Positions 9,261 through 19,346 of a stretch of DNA of 64,000 nt are shown here, piece by piece; within the stretch, counting starts at the first letter, position 1; each line of letters opens with the position of its first letter. Both the position numbers and the translations under genes were made by a program. The notes under the pieces were generated by a model. The model saw only the letters and a list, made by a program, of their open reading frames with translations. It searched no databases and was not told the origin of the DNA. Location: assembly GCF_002810445.1 (NCBI RefSeq), contig NZ_NEXS01000008.1, positions 150,876-214,875 of the forward strand. The letters are read 5' to 3'. This DNA is from Advenella sp. S44 (GTDB lineage: Bacteria > Pseudomonadota > Gammaproteobacteria > Burkholderiales > Burkholderiaceae_B).

Positions 9261-9617
9261 ATGAAAGCAATCTGGACCACCCTGCTGGGAAGCTGCATCG
9301 GCTTGCTCGCAGGATGCTCAGGCATTACCCTGCCCGAATATCACAAACCCGCTATCGAGCGCAACTCTGACGTACAACCCAAGCAATTGGCCAACTGCAT
9401 CCTGACCGGCTGGAAAGGTCCCTATCCCGCAGCCCACTTGCGGCAGTCCGATGCAGACTACTACTTTGGCGGCATACCGGGGCCGGATGAGCCCAAAGCA
9501 AAAATCAGCGTCGCGCCGCGCTCGCTTGATGGCAATTCAGGCTCACGCGTGACCTTGAGGGTCGCGCCAGACACGCAGGCAGATATCGTGACAATCGTTG
9601 AGCAATGCATGCGCTAG
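9261..9617 (+). CDS. Small hypothetical lipoprotein
   Basis: A 118-residue protein with a clear lipoprotein signal: Met-Lys-Ala start, hydrophobic core, and lipobox Leu-Ala-Gly-Cys near residue 19. The mature part is small and soluble with two further cysteines (in Asn-Cys-Ile and Gln-Cys-Met-Arg) that could form a disulfide. I do not recognise the family. A purine-rich ribosome site (AAAGG) precedes the ATG, nine bases after the DUF192 gene. Confidence 0.7.
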   Translation: MKAIWTTLLGSCIGLLAGCSGITLPEYHKPAIERNSDVQPKQLANCILTGWKGPYPAAHLRQSDADYYFGGIPGPDEPKAKISVAPRSLDGNSGSRVTLRVAPDTQADIVTIVEQCMR

Positions 9618-9735
9618 CGCCGTACTACCCGGGCGCCAAGCGCTGACCGGACAGCTCTAGTCTTGCACGATATCATCCCCCAGATTGGGGCAACGCCAGG
9701 CGCCCTGCACTTGCGAGTTGGTAAGGCATATATCC

Positions 9736-9777
9736 AAAAAAACCGCCAGCCACAGAACGTGGACTGGCGGTTTTTTT
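9736..9777. terminator. Bidirectional intrinsic terminator
   Basis: A perfect 14-bp inverted repeat (seven A then CCGCCAG, against CTGGCGG then seven T) with a 14-base loop lies between the convergent lipoprotein gene and sodB. The A and T runs give a U-tract in either direction. Confidence 0.92.
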
Positions 9778-9805
9778 GCAAGAACGGGTCCTTGCGGTGG
9801 CGTGA

Positions 9806-10381
9806 TCAACCGAGATTTTTGCTTGCGAAATCCCAGTTGGCCAGTTTCCAGAAAGATTCCAGATATTTAGGGCGCGCATTACGATAGTCAATATAGTAAG
9901 CGTGCTCCCAGACGTCACAGGTAAGCAGTGGAACGTCGTCTGTCGTCAATGGTGTTTTGGCATTACTGGTGTTGACGATATCGAATGAACCGTCAGTCTT
10001 TTTCACCAGCCAGGTCCAGCCTGAGCCAAAGTTGCCTGCGGCGGATTTGTTGAATTCTTCCTTGAATTTGTCAACACTGCCCCATTTTTTATTGATGCCT
10101 TCAAGCACAGCGCCTTTTGGCTCGCTGCCGCCGGGAGTCAAACAGTTCCAGTAGAACGTGTGATTCCACACCTGGGCTGCCTGATTGAACATCACGCCGT
10201 CTGACTTTTTCACGATTTCTTCCAGGCTGGCATTTTCAAACTCGGTGCCCGGGATCAGTTCGTTCAGCTTGTCGACATAGGCCTTATGATGTTTGCCATA
10301 ATGGTATTCAAGCGTTTCTTTGGATATTGTGGGAGCAAGTGCATCCATTTCATAGGGAAGCGGCGGTAAGCTGTGTGCCAT
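9806..10381 (-). CDS. sodB: Superoxide dismutase, iron type
   Basis: A 191-residue cytoplasmic Fe-superoxide dismutase that converts superoxide to peroxide and oxygen. The metal ligands sit in recognisable contexts: His in Glu-Tyr-His-Tyr-Gly-Lys-His-His, His in Gln-Val-Trp-Asn-His-Thr-Phe-Tyr-Trp, and Asp and His in Asp-Val-Trp-Glu-His-Ala-Tyr-Tyr. Gln in Ala-Ala-Gln before the second His supports the Fe rather than the Mn form. Length is typical. It is monocistronic, with a terminator at 9736-9777. Confidence 0.95.
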   Translation of the reverse strand: MAHSLPPLPYEMDALAPTISKETLEYHYGKHHKAYVDKLNELIPGTEFENASLEEIVKKSDGVMFNQAAQVWNHTFYWNCLTPGGSEPKGAVLEGINKKWGSVDKFKEEFNKSAAGNFGSGWTWLVKKTDGSFDIVNTSNAKTPLTTDDVPLLTCDVWEHAYYIDYRNARPKYLESFWKLANWDFASKNLG

Positions 10382-10431
10382 GTAGATCTCCTTGTCTAAG
10401 TAAAAAAGGTTCTCCGATGATACCTTAAATT

Positions 10432-11832
10432 CTAGCTGCGATTCGGAATGACCCTGACTTGCTGCGTACCTTTCTCCAGCTCCACCGTCAGGGCTTGTCC
10501 TTCCTGCAGAATCGCGGGGTCGCGCTGCACACGCCCTGTTTCATCATAGACGATGGCGTAGCCTCGCCCCAACACCGCCCGCGGGTTTATGGTTTCAAAT
10601 TGTGTATGTGCGCGCTCGAAACGACGCTGCGTTTGATTCATAAAACGGTCCGCTGCACGGTCCAGCCGGGCCAGCACAGCGGCGATCCGACTTCTGGCGT
10701 GAGCCACTTGGGGTGCGGCATGTTCGAGCGACTGATTCAGCAGGGCAACGCGGTTTTTTTTATGCGCCAGTTCGGTGTTCATACTGCTGTCAAGTTGTCG
10801 CAACGCATGGATGACACGCACGCGATCACTACGGATTTTCTGCGCCGGAGACACAAGCCTGCCGGTCAAGCGATCCAGTCGCAGGCTGTAATTTTCCAGC
10901 ATGCGTTGCTGATGCCGGGACAGCCGGTCCGTCAGGCCAACGATATCATTGATGATCTCCTGCCTGGGCCGACACACCAGTTCAGCGGCCGCGGTCGGCG
11001 TAGGCGCACGCAAGTCGGCAACGAAGTCGGCGATCGTGAAATCGGTCTCGTGACCAACGCCCGAAACGATGGGGATTCGACTGGCGGCAATCAGGCGGGC
11101 CAGCGACTCATCATTAAAGCTCCACAAGTCTTCCATACTGCCGCCACCACGGACCAACAGTAGCGCATCCACTTCATTGCGCATCTGAGCCTGCGCCAGC
11201 GCGCTCATGATTTCCGTGGCCGCATCCCTACCTTGTACCGCTGTCGGATATATCACAATACTGACATGCGGCGCCCTTCGGGTGAGCGCACTTAACACAT
11301 CATGTAATGCCGCTGCCCCGAGCGAGGTGATGACGCCAACGCGATGCGCAAATGCCGGCAGGGGAAGCTTGCGCGACGCATCCAGCAGTCCTTCTTGCTG
11401 AAGTCGGGCGCGAATAGCGAGAAACTGTTCGTACAGATTGCCCTGCCCGGCCCGGCGCAGCGACTCCACCTGCAATTGGTAATCTCCACGGGGTTCATAC
11501 AACGTCACACGGGCTCGCACGTCAATCCGGTCGCCTGAAGCCGGCACAAAATCGAGCATTGCCGTTTTACCCCTGAACATGACGGCGCGTACGGCTGCGC
11601 GCTCGTCTTTCAGCGTGAAATACCAGTGGCCTGACGAGGCCCTGACAAAATTGGAGATTTCGCCGGTCACCCAGAGCATCGGCACACCTTCTTCAAGCAG
11701 CCGCCCGACCCGTCGGTTCAACTGCCCGACCGATAACATTTTTTCGCTTGACAAGACACCGTTATTTTCGAGATTTTCCAAATTTCCAATTCCAAACTGT
11801 CCACAAAAATAAAAAATCAATAGCCTGGGCAT
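10432..11832 (-). CDS. xseA: Exodeoxyribonuclease VII large subunit
   Basis: A 466-residue open frame for the large subunit of ExoVII, which degrades single-stranded DNA with XseB. It has the N-terminal OB-fold ([10 protein letters not shown], then Gly-His-Trp-Tyr-Phe-Thr-Leu-Lys-Asp), a catalytic middle with Gly-Val-Ile-Thr-Ser and Val-Arg-Gly-Gly-Gly-Ser, and a long helical C-terminus. The first ~26 codons do not look conserved. Family members usually start near Ser-Ser-(Glu/Asp)-x-Leu-Ser-Val, so a TTG at 11754 or the ATG at 11739 are plausible starts. None has a strong ribosome site, so the longest frame is reported. xseB is not in the window. Confidence 0.9.
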   Translation of the reverse strand: MPRLLIFYFCGQFGIGNLENLENNGVLSSEKMLSVGQLNRRVGRLLEEGVPMLWVTGEISNFVRASSGHWYFTLKDERAAVRAVMFRGKTAMLDFVPASGDRIDVRARVTLYEPRGDYQLQVESLRRAGQGNLYEQFLAIRARLQQEGLLDASRKLPLPAFAHRVGVITSLGAAALHDVLSALTRRAPHVSIVIYPTAVQGRDAATEIMSALAQAQMRNEVDALLLVRGGGSMEDLWSFNDESLARLIAASRIPIVSGVGHETDFTIADFVADLRAPTPTAAAELVCRPRQEIINDIVGLTDRLSRHQQRMLENYSLRLDRLTGRLVSPAQKIRSDRVRVIHALRQLDSSMNTELAHKKNRVALLNQSLEHAAPQVAHARSRIAAVLARLDRAADRFMNQTQRRFERAHTQFETINPRAVLGRGYAIVYDETGRVQRDPAILQEGQALTVELEKGTQQVRVIPNRS

Positions 11833-12343
11833 TTTTACGGCCCATTACAATGACTTCCTGAATTGCTTTGTGAGAAACAAGCCGTAAGTTATTGATTTAA
11901 AACAAAAAGAAATATTTCAATTAAATTGCACAATGATTAAGCAAACGAGGCCAGCACTTGTGTAGATACGCCATTACAGCATCTTATTCACAGAATTATC
12001 CACAGAAAATGTGAGTAGTTACATTTGCCCGATCTGCCACTTCAATTTAAGCTGAACTTGTGCAGAGCGACATCCGCAAGACCCCACCTCAACGCTAGCG
12101 ATTGGCCCTCGTCCAAAGCCATTGGCCAGCCTGCCGGCCAACAACACGCCAAGGCTTCATTTGCTGCAATAATACCTGCCCGGCGGCTATCGGGGTCTGG
12201 GAATTTAGCCGAACAACGCAGGTTTGATGCCCAACAACATTTGAATAACGATCCGCTCTCAGGCGACTGGCTCATCATGCCATGCAATAAACAAGTAAAC
12301 TAACCGTCTGGATTTTACCGTAAGCCGCCGCGCATTTTCGCCA
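11833..12343. other. 511-base divergent spacer between xseA and lpxK
   Basis: It has an A+T-rich stretch (about 11873-11960) next to two DnaA-box-like sequences, then more G+C-rich DNA. Short open frames exist on both strands around 12025-12300, but neither has a ribosome site or a recognisable product. Promoters for xseA and lpxK must lie here. Confidence 0.5.
11984..12004 (+). promoter_or_regulatory. Pair of DnaA-box-like sites
   Basis: TTATTCACA (11984-11992) and the consensus TTATCCACA (11996-12004) are in the same orientation, three bases apart, beside an A+T-rich stretch. This matches the E. coli-type R-box and a one-mismatch variant. Neighbouring genes give no sign that this is the chromosomal origin, so titration or regulation by DnaA is the likelier role, if any. 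Confidence 0.5.
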
Positions 12344-13420
12344 ATGGTACAAAATAAACACGCTACTCTGACCAACACCCTGCTGAGCCAATGGCAAAGC
12401 GGTGGGCTGCTGTCCGACGCACTGTTGCCGCTGTCATGGGTGACCCGCCTGGTCGTGGCCGCGCGCGCAGCACTCTACTTGCTAGGTCTTAAACAACCGA
12501 ACCGCATGCCGGTTCCGGTTATCGTCGTAGGCAATATCTTTGTGGGCGGCACCGGCAAAACGCCGTTCGTCCTGAGCCTGGTCGCAGCATTGCGCGAACG
12601 AGGCTGGCAACCGGGCATTGTCAGCCGCGGTTACGGGGTCACCGTAGGTCACGAGCCTCGACACGGCTATGGTGCGCAGGCGCAGGCTGCTTATCTGGGT
12701 GATGAACCCTCGATGCTGGCAAGCGCTGCTCCCATTGCGATTCATCCAGACCGCACGCGAGCCGCCCGTTGCCTGCTACAGCAATATCCCGAAATCACCG
12801 TCATCATCGCGGACGATGGCCTGCAGCATCGAGCCCTGGGGCGCGATATCGAGATTGCGGTGCAGGACAGTCGCGGCATCGGCAACGGTCGTCTGTTGCC
12901 GGCGGGCCCTTTGCGCGAGCCCGCCTCAAGACTGAACTCGGTTGATTATCTGGTCAGCAATATTCCTGCCGACGAACCGGTGATCGACCAGCAGGCGCAT
13001 ACCCGTGCAAGCCAGGGGCAGCGCGAAGCGCGGCGGGTAACCATGCAGTTGCTTCCTGCCCGGGTCGTTCATCTGCTTTCCGGACAATCCCTGTCGCCAG
13101 ACCAGTGGCGGGCGCAATATCGGGGCAAACGCATCGCAGCAATTGCCGGCATCGGCCATCCGCCTCGATTTTTCAGGACACTGGCGTATACCGGCATTGT
13201 GGCGCAGCAAACCATCGCATTTGCCGACCACCATGCCTATTCCCGTGACGAGATCCAGGCGATTGATGCAGACCTGATCCTGATGACAGCAAAGGATGCT
13301 GCCAAATGCCTGACCATGCAGGATGATCGTTTGTGGAGCCTGGAGGTGACGCCTCGGTTTTCCGATCCAGATTTTTTTGACGATATCGCGAAAAAACTCA
13401 AATCATTACCGGTATACTGA
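12344..13420 (+). CDS. lpxK: Tetraacyldisaccharide 4'-kinase
   Basis: A 358-residue lipid A biosynthesis enzyme that phosphorylates the 4' position of the tetraacyldisaccharide precursor at the inner membrane. The P-loop is in [13 protein letters not shown] (about residues 61-73), followed by Ser-Arg-Gly-Tyr-Gly and the Asp-Asp-Gly-Leu-Gln-His motif, all typical. It heads a rightward run (lpxK, Trm112-like, kdsB) making outer-membrane sugar-lipid precursors. Confidence 0.94.
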   Translation: MVQNKHATLTNTLLSQWQSGGLLSDALLPLSWVTRLVVAARAALYLLGLKQPNRMPVPVIVVGNIFVGGTGKTPFVLSLVAALRERGWQPGIVSRGYGVTVGHEPRHGYGAQAQAAYLGDEPSMLASAAPIAIHPDRTRAARCLLQQYPEITVIIADDGLQHRALGRDIEIAVQDSRGIGNGRLLPAGPLREPASRLNSVDYLVSNIPADEPVIDQQAHTRASQGQREARRVTMQLLPARVVHLLSGQSLSPDQWRAQYRGKRIAAIAGIGHPPRFFRTLAYTGIVAQQTIAFADHHAYSRDEIQAIDADLILMTAKDAAKCLTMQDDRLWSLEVTPRFSDPDFFDDIAKKLKSLPVY

Positions 13421-13449
13421 TTCATTCGACAGATTACACGACTCATATT

Positions 13450-13851
13450 ATGGACACGCAATTTCTCAAGCTCCTCGTCTGCCCATTGTGCAACATCCCC
13501 TTGCGCCATGACCGGAGCGAGCAAGAACTGATCTGCCAGCATGACCAGCTTGCCTACCCTATCAGAAACGGCATCCCGGTCATGCTGAAGGAAGAGGCGC
13601 GGTCGCTACGCCAGAATCAGGCAGCGACATCGCCACAACGCCCTCTGGCCAGCGGTTCCCCCGAATCGCCTGCGACCCCCGCTTCTGACCGGGGACACAG
13701 TGATGCAACGGCATCCGGGCAGGCTAAGCCTGCCATTCCCGATACTGATACCGATACCGATACTGATTCAGGCCCAGGTTCCGAGTCAGGATCAAATTCC
13801 GACTCAAATTCCGACTCAGCTTCCGACTCCACGTCCGGCAGCAGACCCTAA
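13450..13851 (+). CDS. Trm112-like zinc-ribbon protein with repeat-derived Ser/Asp tail
   Basis: Residues 1-55 match the small Trm112-like proteins usually found between lpxK and kdsB: Leu-Val-Cys-Pro-Leu-Cys, then Leu-Ile-Cys, then [12 protein letters not shown]. Such proteins are normally about 60 residues. This one is 133, because the frame continues through low-complexity sequence into Thr-Asp repeats and then Ser-Asp and Ser-Asn repeats, ending two bases before the kdsB start. The tail is encoded by a tandem repeat (13741-13842). The core's role, perhaps partnering a methyltransferase, is inferred from the family only. Confidence 0.85.
   Translation: MDTQFLKLLVCPLCNIPLRHDRSEQELICQHDQLAYPIRNGIPVMLKEEARSLRQNQAATSPQRPLASGSPESPATPASDRGHSDATASGQAKPAIPDTDTDTDTDSGPGSESGSNSDSNSDSASDSTSGSRP
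13741..13842 (+). repeat. Tandem repeats (6-bp then 12-bp units) inside a coding region
   Basis: Five 6-bp units (GATACT, GATACC, GATACC, GATACT, GATTCA) at 13741-13770 are followed by about six 12-bp units at 13771-13842, including two identical adjacent copies of AATTCCGACTCA. Both unit lengths are multiples of three, so the Trm112-like frame stays open. Confidence 0.85.
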
Positions 13852-13852
13852 T

Positions 13853-14641
13853 ATGGCAGGCTTTATCGTTATTGTGCCGGCACGCGCCGCATCAACCCGG
13901 CTGCCCGGCAAAATGCTGGCCGATATCGGCGGCCTGCCCATGGTTGTTCGTACTGCCAGGCAGGCAGCCCGCTCGGACGCCACCCGAGTCTATATTGCCA
14001 CCGACGATCCGCAAATTGCCCAGGTTGCACAGGCGCACGGCTGCAGCCCGCTGCTCACACGGGCGGATCACCCGTCGGGAACCGACAGGCTGGCCGAGGT
14101 CGTGGCGCAACTTGACTTGCCCGACGACCAGGTGATCGTGAATGTTCAGGGCGATGAGCCCATGATCGAACCGGAAATCATCAACCTGGCTGCACGCGAT
14201 CTGCTTGAAAACAGCGCCGCGGTCATCTCCACCTGCGCCTACCCGCTGGCCAATCCCCAGGATTTTTTCAATCCCAATATTGTCAAGGTAGTTTGCTCAT
14301 CGGACCAATACGCCCTGTATTTTTCGCGAGCCCCCATCCCGTGGGCCCGCAATCATTTTGAAGGGCACAGCGCGGAACCGGGCAAGAGTCAATCCGCTTT
14401 ACCTACAGGTTTTCCCGCATTGCATCATATTGGCTTATACGCTTATCGTAGCGAGTTCCTGAAAATTTTCCCGTCCCTCACACAAGGGCCGCTAGAGAGT
14501 TTCGAGTCGCTCGAGCAGCTCCGGGCCCTGGAGCATGGGTTCCGAATCCATGTACTGGTTACCGCCAGCGCGCCTATACCGGGGGTAGACACTCAGGAAG
14601 ATCTCGAACGAGTTCGTCTTTTTTATCGCAACTCGGTTTAA
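13853..14641 (+). CDS. kdsB: 3-deoxy-manno-octulosonate cytidylyltransferase
   Basis: A 262-residue cytoplasmic enzyme that activates Kdo to CMP-Kdo for lipopolysaccharide synthesis. It begins Phe-Ile-Val-Ile-Val-Pro-Ala-Arg, then Ser-Thr-Arg-Leu-Pro-Gly-Lys, and has the Asn-Val-Gln-Gly-Asp-Glu-Pro metal-binding motif and His-His-Ile-Gly-Leu-Tyr-Ala-Tyr. The start at 13853 is set by family alignment. A longer frame exists upstream but would only translate the repeat tract. There is no good ribosome site; the start is one base past the Trm112-like stop, so reinitiation or coupling is likely. Confidence 0.93.
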   Translation: MAGFIVIVPARAASTRLPGKMLADIGGLPMVVRTARQAARSDATRVYIATDDPQIAQVAQAHGCSPLLTRADHPSGTDRLAEVVAQLDLPDDQVIVNVQGDEPMIEPEIINLAARDLLENSAAVISTCAYPLANPQDFFNPNIVKVVCSSDQYALYFSRAPIPWARNHFEGHSAEPGKSQSALPTGFPALHHIGLYAYRSEFLKIFPSLTQGPLESFESLEQLRALEHGFRIHVLVTASAPIPGVDTQEDLERVRLFYRNSV

Positions 14642-14661
14642 TTTTGCAATGCATCATATAA

Positions 14662-15366
<705 letters not shown>

Positions 15367-15383
15367 GGTCGCAAGGAACAGTC

Positions 15384-16142
15384 ATGGAAATCAAGGGTAA
15401 AGTTTTTATTGTCACTGGCGGCGCATCCGGTCTGGGCGCCGGCACGGCGCGTATGCTGGTCGAGTATGGCGCGCAGGTCATTATTGCCGATGTGCAGGAT
15501 GAACCCGGCCAGCAACTTGCCAGCGAACTGGGTCTACAATACCTGCACTGCGACGTGACCCGCGAAGAAGATGCCAGTGCCGTCATCGACGCAGCCACTG
15601 CTGCAGGCAAACTGGCTGGCCTGATCAATTGCGCCGGCATCGCTCCCGCCTCGCGCACCGTTGGCAAAACCGGCGCGCATCCCCTGGATCTTTTTCAGAA
15701 AGTCATTGGCGTGAACCTGATTGGTTCGTTCAATATGTTGCGCCTGGCTGCTGCGGCCATGAACGACAACGAGCCGGAGCCCACTGGCGAGCGTGGAGTT
15801 ATCATCAATACGGCATCCGTGGCTGCCTACGAAGGACAAATCGGTCAAGCTGCGTACGCAGCCTCGAAAGCCGGCGTGGTTGGCATGACATTGCCAGTCG
15901 CCCGCGACCTGGCCCGTTCAGGCATCCGCTGCAATACCATTGCTCCCGGTATTTTCGGCACGCCCATGATTTTCGGCATGCCCCAGCAAGTGCAGGATTC
16001 CCTGGCCGAGAGCATCCCCTTTCCATCACGCCTGGGAACGCCGCAAGACTACGCCAAGCTGGTTTACAGCATTATCACGAATGAAATGATCAACGGCGAG
16101 ACTATTCGCCTTGACGGGGCTATCCGGCTCGCACCAAAATAA
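15384..16142 (+). CDS. Short-chain dehydrogenase, 3-hydroxyacyl-CoA dehydrogenase type
   Basis: A 252-residue classical SDR with the cofactor motif Thr-Gly-Gly-Ala-Ser-Gly-Leu-Gly, an Asp after the second strand that suggests NAD preference, Asn-Cys-Ala-Gly, and the catalytic Ser with Tyr-Ala-Ala-Ser-Lys. Overall it resembles the HSD17B10-like 3-hydroxyacyl-CoA or 3-hydroxy-2-methylbutyryl-CoA dehydrogenases, but substrate is not decided by sequence. It starts 17 bases after adk and is followed by a strong terminator, so adk and this gene probably form one unit. Confidence 0.9.
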   Translation: MEIKGKVFIVTGGASGLGAGTARMLVEYGAQVIIADVQDEPGQQLASELGLQYLHCDVTREEDASAVIDAATAAGKLAGLINCAGIAPASRTVGKTGAHPLDLFQKVIGVNLIGSFNMLRLAAAAMNDNEPEPTGERGVIINTASVAAYEGQIGQAAYAASKAGVVGMTLPVARDLARSGIRCNTIAPGIFGTPMIFGMPQQVQDSLAESIPFPSRLGTPQDYAKLVYSIITNEMINGETIRLDGAIRLAPK

Positions 16143-16165
16143 TTTCTGCGACTATTCCCCGTCAC

Positions 16166-16214
16166 AGGCACGTGAGTTCGCCAAAAGCGTAATATTCACG
16201 TGCCTTGTTTTTTT
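16166..16214 (+). terminator. Intrinsic terminator after the SDR gene
   Basis: AGGCACGTGA pairs perfectly with TCACGTGCCT across a 20-base loop, followed by TG and seven T. It ends just before murJ. Confidence 0.85.
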
Positions 16215-16225
16215 CTGACGAGCCC

Positions 16226-17839
16226 ATGAGCCTTTTACGGTCTGCCGCCACCATCAGCGGCCTTACGTTGCTTTCGCGCATTTCGGGCCTGGCCCGGGAT
16301 ATTCTGGTCGCCCGAACCTTCGGCGCCAGTCCGCTTACCGACGCGTTCTGGGTTGCGTTCCGGATTCCCAACCTGTTGCGTCGCCTGTTTGCCGAAGGCG
16401 CTTTTTCCCAGGCGTTCGTGCCGATTCTTGGCGAAGCACGCAACCGGCACGAGCAGGACAAGGTTAAGGCGCTGCTGGATCACGTATTCATTGTGCTGCT
16501 TTACGCCGTCATGCTGATTACTGTCCTGGGCATTATTGCCGCGCCCTGGGTTGTCACTGCGATGGCCACCGGCATGTCCCATGCTTCTACCGATACCGCC
16601 TTTGAGTCGGCGGTATGGATGACCCGGGTCATGTTTCCCTATATTGTCTGCATGTCACTGGTTGCGTTTGCCTCGGCCGTGCTCAATACCTGGAGTCGTT
16701 TTGCGATTCCGGCATTTACGCCGATTCTGCTCAATCTATCCATGATTGGCGCCTGCCTGTTGCTCACCGACCTGTTTTCGACGCCCATTTACGCACTGGC
16801 GGCGGGCGTCATGTTTGGCGGCCTTGCGCAACTGTCGGTGCAATGGCTGGCCCTGGCCAAACTGGGTTTAACGCCCCGCCTTTCACTCAACATAAAAGGC
16901 GCCTGGGCTGATCCGGTAGTACGCAGGGTTATTCGCCAAATGGGGCCGGCAACACTTGGCGTTTCGGTAGCGCAGATATCCATTCTGATCAATACCAATA
17001 TTGCGACCTGGCTGCCTGCCGGCAGCGTGACATGGCTGTCTTTCGCCGATCGGCTGATGGAATTTCCCACGGCCTTATTGGGCGTTGCGCTGGGTACCGT
17101 GCTGTTGCCCAGCCTGTCGGCCGCGCATGGCAAGCAGGACACACAGGCATATAGCCACCTGCTCGATTGGGGGCTAAAACTGGTGCTGTTACTCGGCTTG
17201 CCCGCTGCGCTCGGGCTGGCGCTGGCATCCGATGCCCTGGTGGCAACCCTGTTCAATTACGGAGCCTTCAACGCGGCCGACGTGCAACAGACCCGGCTGT
17301 CGGTCATGGCCTATGCTGTCGGCCTGATCGGCATTCTGGCAGTCAAAATCCTGGCCCCTGGTTTCTACGCAAAGCAGGATATCCGCACCCCGGTAAAAAT
17401 CGCCGTTGGCGTACTGATTTTTACCCAGATGATGAACCTGGTTTTTGTCCCATTCCTCCAGCATGCCGGCCTTGCCCTGTCCATTGGACTGGGCGCAACG
17501 GTCAATGCACTGTGCCTGCTGGTGGGACTGCGCCGCAAAAACATTTACCAGCCGCGCGCCGGTTGGCTGGTCTTTTTTGCCAGGCTCACACCCGCCGTGA
17601 TCGCACTGGCGTTGTGGATCCTGTTTCTGCAACAGCATATGAGCTGGACTACGCTGACGCCGGGCACCATCAACGCATGGATCAATAGCGGGCTGGTTCA
17701 ATGGCTACCGGCGCAGATGACATTCACTGTTTCACGCCTGCTCACCCTGCTCTTGTTGCTAATTTCCTGCGCCTTTGTTTACTTTGCCGCGCTCTTGCTG
17801 GTCGGATTTCGGTCTGTCGATTTCACACGGCGTCGCTGA
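16226..17839 (+). CDS. murJ: MurJ, lipid II flippase
   Basis: A 537-residue, about 14-helix inner-membrane protein of the MOP superfamily that flips lipid II for peptidoglycan synthesis. It starts Ser-Leu-Leu-Arg-Ser-Ala-Ala-Thr and has the family's Ser-Arg-Ile-Ser-Gly-Leu-Ala-Arg-Asp motif and Phe-Arg-Ile-Pro-Asn-Leu-Leu-Arg-Arg-Leu-Phe-Ala-Glu-Gly motif. The ATG at 16226 is chosen because the upstream TTG at 16205 lies in the terminator stem. murJ next to rpsT is a common betaproteobacterial arrangement. Confidence 0.95.
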   Translation: MSLLRSAATISGLTLLSRISGLARDILVARTFGASPLTDAFWVAFRIPNLLRRLFAEGAFSQAFVPILGEARNRHEQDKVKALLDHVFIVLLYAVMLITVLGIIAAPWVVTAMATGMSHASTDTAFESAVWMTRVMFPYIVCMSLVAFASAVLNTWSRFAIPAFTPILLNLSMIGACLLLTDLFSTPIYALAAGVMFGGLAQLSVQWLALAKLGLTPRLSLNIKGAWADPVVRRVIRQMGPATLGVSVAQISILINTNIATWLPAGSVTWLSFADRLMEFPTALLGVALGTVLLPSLSAAHGKQDTQAYSHLLDWGLKLVLLLGLPAALGLALASDALVATLFNYGAFNAADVQQTRLSVMAYAVGLIGILAVKILAPGFYAKQDIRTPVKIAVGVLIFTQMMNLVFVPFLQHAGLALSIGLGATVNALCLLVGLRRKNIYQPRAGWLVFFARLTPAVIALALWILFLQQHMSWTTLTPGTINAWINSGLVQWLPAQMTFTVSRLLTLLLLLISCAFVYFAALLLVGFRSVDFTRRR

Positions 17840-17902
17840 TCCGGTCAACGCTCATGACGGCCCGCACCCACGGCATGACGAGCCAGTGAAGCAGGCTCGC
17901 TG

Positions 17903-17991
17903 TTGCCTTGAGCGCACAATTGTGTAAAATTGCCGCGTAAACCGGTGTTTTTGCACAGATTTCTTGCATAACACAACGAATATGCTAAACT
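17903..17991 (+). promoter_or_regulatory. rpsT: Candidate rpsT promoter region
   Basis: Two sigma-70-like pairs precede rpsT: TTGCCT (17903-17908) with TAAAAT (17925-17930), and TTGCAT (17964-17969) with TAAACT (17986-17991), each with a 16-base spacer. Both are judged by eye only. Confidence 0.4.
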
Positions 17992-18029
17992 ACCAGACTT
18001 TGCTGAATTAACTTAATTGAAGAACTACC

Positions 18030-18296
18030 ATGGCCAATACTGCACAAGCACGCAAACGTGCACGTCAATCCGTTGCTCGTAACAAACACAATTCCAGCCT
18101 GCGTTCACTGCTGCGCACGTCCGTTAAACGCGTACGTCAGGCAATCGCCGCCGGCGACCAGGCTCAGGCGAACGAAGTGTTTGCCAAAACAACCAGCGTT
18201 ATTGACCGCATTGCCGACAAAAAAATCATCCATAAAAACAAGGCTGCCCGTCATAAAAGCCGCCTGTCTGCTGCTATCCGCGCAATCGGCGCCTGA
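18030..18296 (+). CDS. rpsT: 30S ribosomal protein S20
   Basis: An 88-residue, Lys/Arg/Ala-rich helical protein binding the 5' domain of 16S rRNA. It begins Ala-Asn-Thr-Ala-Gln-Ala-Arg-Lys-Arg and ends with the Lys-Ala-Ala-Arg-His-Lys-Ser-Arg segment typical of bS20. Length is usual. Confidence 0.97.
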   Translation: MANTAQARKRARQSVARNKHNSSLRSLLRTSVKRVRQAIAAGDQAQANEVFAKTTSVIDRIADKKIIHKNKAARHKSRLSAAIRAIGA

Positions 18297-18315
18297 TCTG
18301 CTGCACTGGCAATAC

Positions 18316-18373
18316 CTTGCCGGTAGCCAACGATAGTGCGGGTATGCCGCTACGTACCGCAAATACCGGCAAG
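18316..18373 (+). other. Long imperfect hairpin 3' of rpsT
   Basis: CTTGCCGGTA (18316-18325) pairs with TACCGGCAAG (18364-18373), with partial pairing inside. It lies 20 bases after the rpsT stop and upstream of the terminator at 18399. It may protect the mRNA 3' end or be an RNA processing site. Confidence 0.4.
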
Positions 18374-18398
18374 CATTACGGTTTGAGTCAATGGTAAT

Positions 18399-18433
18399 CA
18401 CAAAGCGTGGCTTTTGGCCGCGCTTTGTGTTTT
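18399..18433 (+). terminator. Intrinsic terminator of rpsT
   Basis: CACAAAGCG pairs with CGCTTTGTG, with a partly paired GGC/GCC interior, followed by TTTTG. Confidence 0.75.
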
Positions 18434-18782
18434 GTCGATTTCGGCTCATAGACGGCCTAACCAATCCACCGCAATCCTGTTCGCCAGGCCTTTGGCAGAA
18501 CGTTGGCGAGCATTGGCACAGGCTGGCCGCACCAGAACCCCCTTATTTCCCCACCGCCTCTACGCTGTTCTCCATGCCGCTTCTAACCCTTGCGCGTCAA
18601 TCTCTGTTCACGTTCGGGTTGACGTGTCTTTAACACTATAACGCCTGCATCGGACGTATCCGCGCATCGGGATACCGTTAGCGCGCATTCCGACAACGAA
18701 CAAGATCGAGGAGCGTTCCGCGACAGACAACGTAGCAGTGATTCAATAAATGGTTGGGTAGAAAGAGAAACGCTGAGGACAA
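18434..18782. other. 349-base spacer, no gene recognised
   Basis: The stretch between the rpsT terminator and the 3' end of the DUF3579 gene has short overlapping open frames but no ribosome site, no recognisable protein and no clear repeat. Confidence 0.5.
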
Positions 18783-19082
18783 TCAGCGCGTCCGCTCGGA
18801 CGTCTTGAGTTTGTTATCTTTTGCAAAATCAACCACAAACTTCCAGGCCAGCGGCTCGAGTTCGCGCAGGCGACAGTCGACAATGACACATTTGACGCCG
18901 TCGATGTTATTGGGCACAACGTAGGGCGAGTAGGTAATGTGCTGTCCCGGACCAGCAACACCGCCGGGGCGAAAGTGCGACATCACGCCGGCGAGCCTTT
19001 CTGCCCAGTCGCTTGGACGAAAGCGCTGGCCCTCTTCGGTCACTCCGTGGATAATTAACTGTTGCACTTCAATTATCTTCAA
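18783..19082 (-). CDS. DUF3579 family protein
   Basis: A 99-residue cytoplasmic protein of a family found mainly in betaproteobacteria, commonly between rpsT and argF. It contains Ile-Ile-His-Gly-Val-Thr-Glu-Glu-Gly, Phe-Arg-Pro-Ser-Asp-Trp-Ala-Glu-Arg-Leu, and Val-Arg-type conserved segments. Function is unknown. The start is a TTG, and no ATG lies nearby that keeps the conserved N-terminal strand. Confidence 0.85.
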   Translation of the reverse strand: MKIIEVQQLIIHGVTEEGQRFRPSDWAERLAGVMSHFRPGGVAGPGQHITYSPYVVPNNIDGVKCVIVDCRLRELEPLAWKFVVDFAKDNKLKTSERTR

Positions 19083-19346
19083 GAAAAAGTCTCTTGCAAT
19101 AAAAACCGCCAGAGAACAAAGATATACTAAAGACAGAATTGTATATGATAGCGTCTGGCGTCACCCGAAATTCACCGGGTTATATGAAAGAAATCACAGA
19201 TATATCCCGGCACAGGACCCCTGCAAATCCATTTCAAGACAAGCTCTTGGCATATCCCTGACGGAATGCCGCCGGACCGCTTATTTTTGCTATTTTTTCT
19301 TTTTACTATTGTTTACCGTTTACGTTAGCAACTGAACCATCCTGCC

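Noticed and set aside
11984..12004. Chromosomal replication origin
   Set aside because: Only two DnaA boxes are present and there is no dnaA, dnaN, rpmH or gyrB nearby.
12025..12303. 92-codon open frame in the xseA-lpxK spacer, and an opposite-strand frame over it
   Set aside because: Neither has a ribosome site or a recognisable protein character, and both overlap; treated as chance frames.
18391..18641. Short frames after rpsT
   Set aside because: They begin inside the rpsT terminator and have no plausible product.
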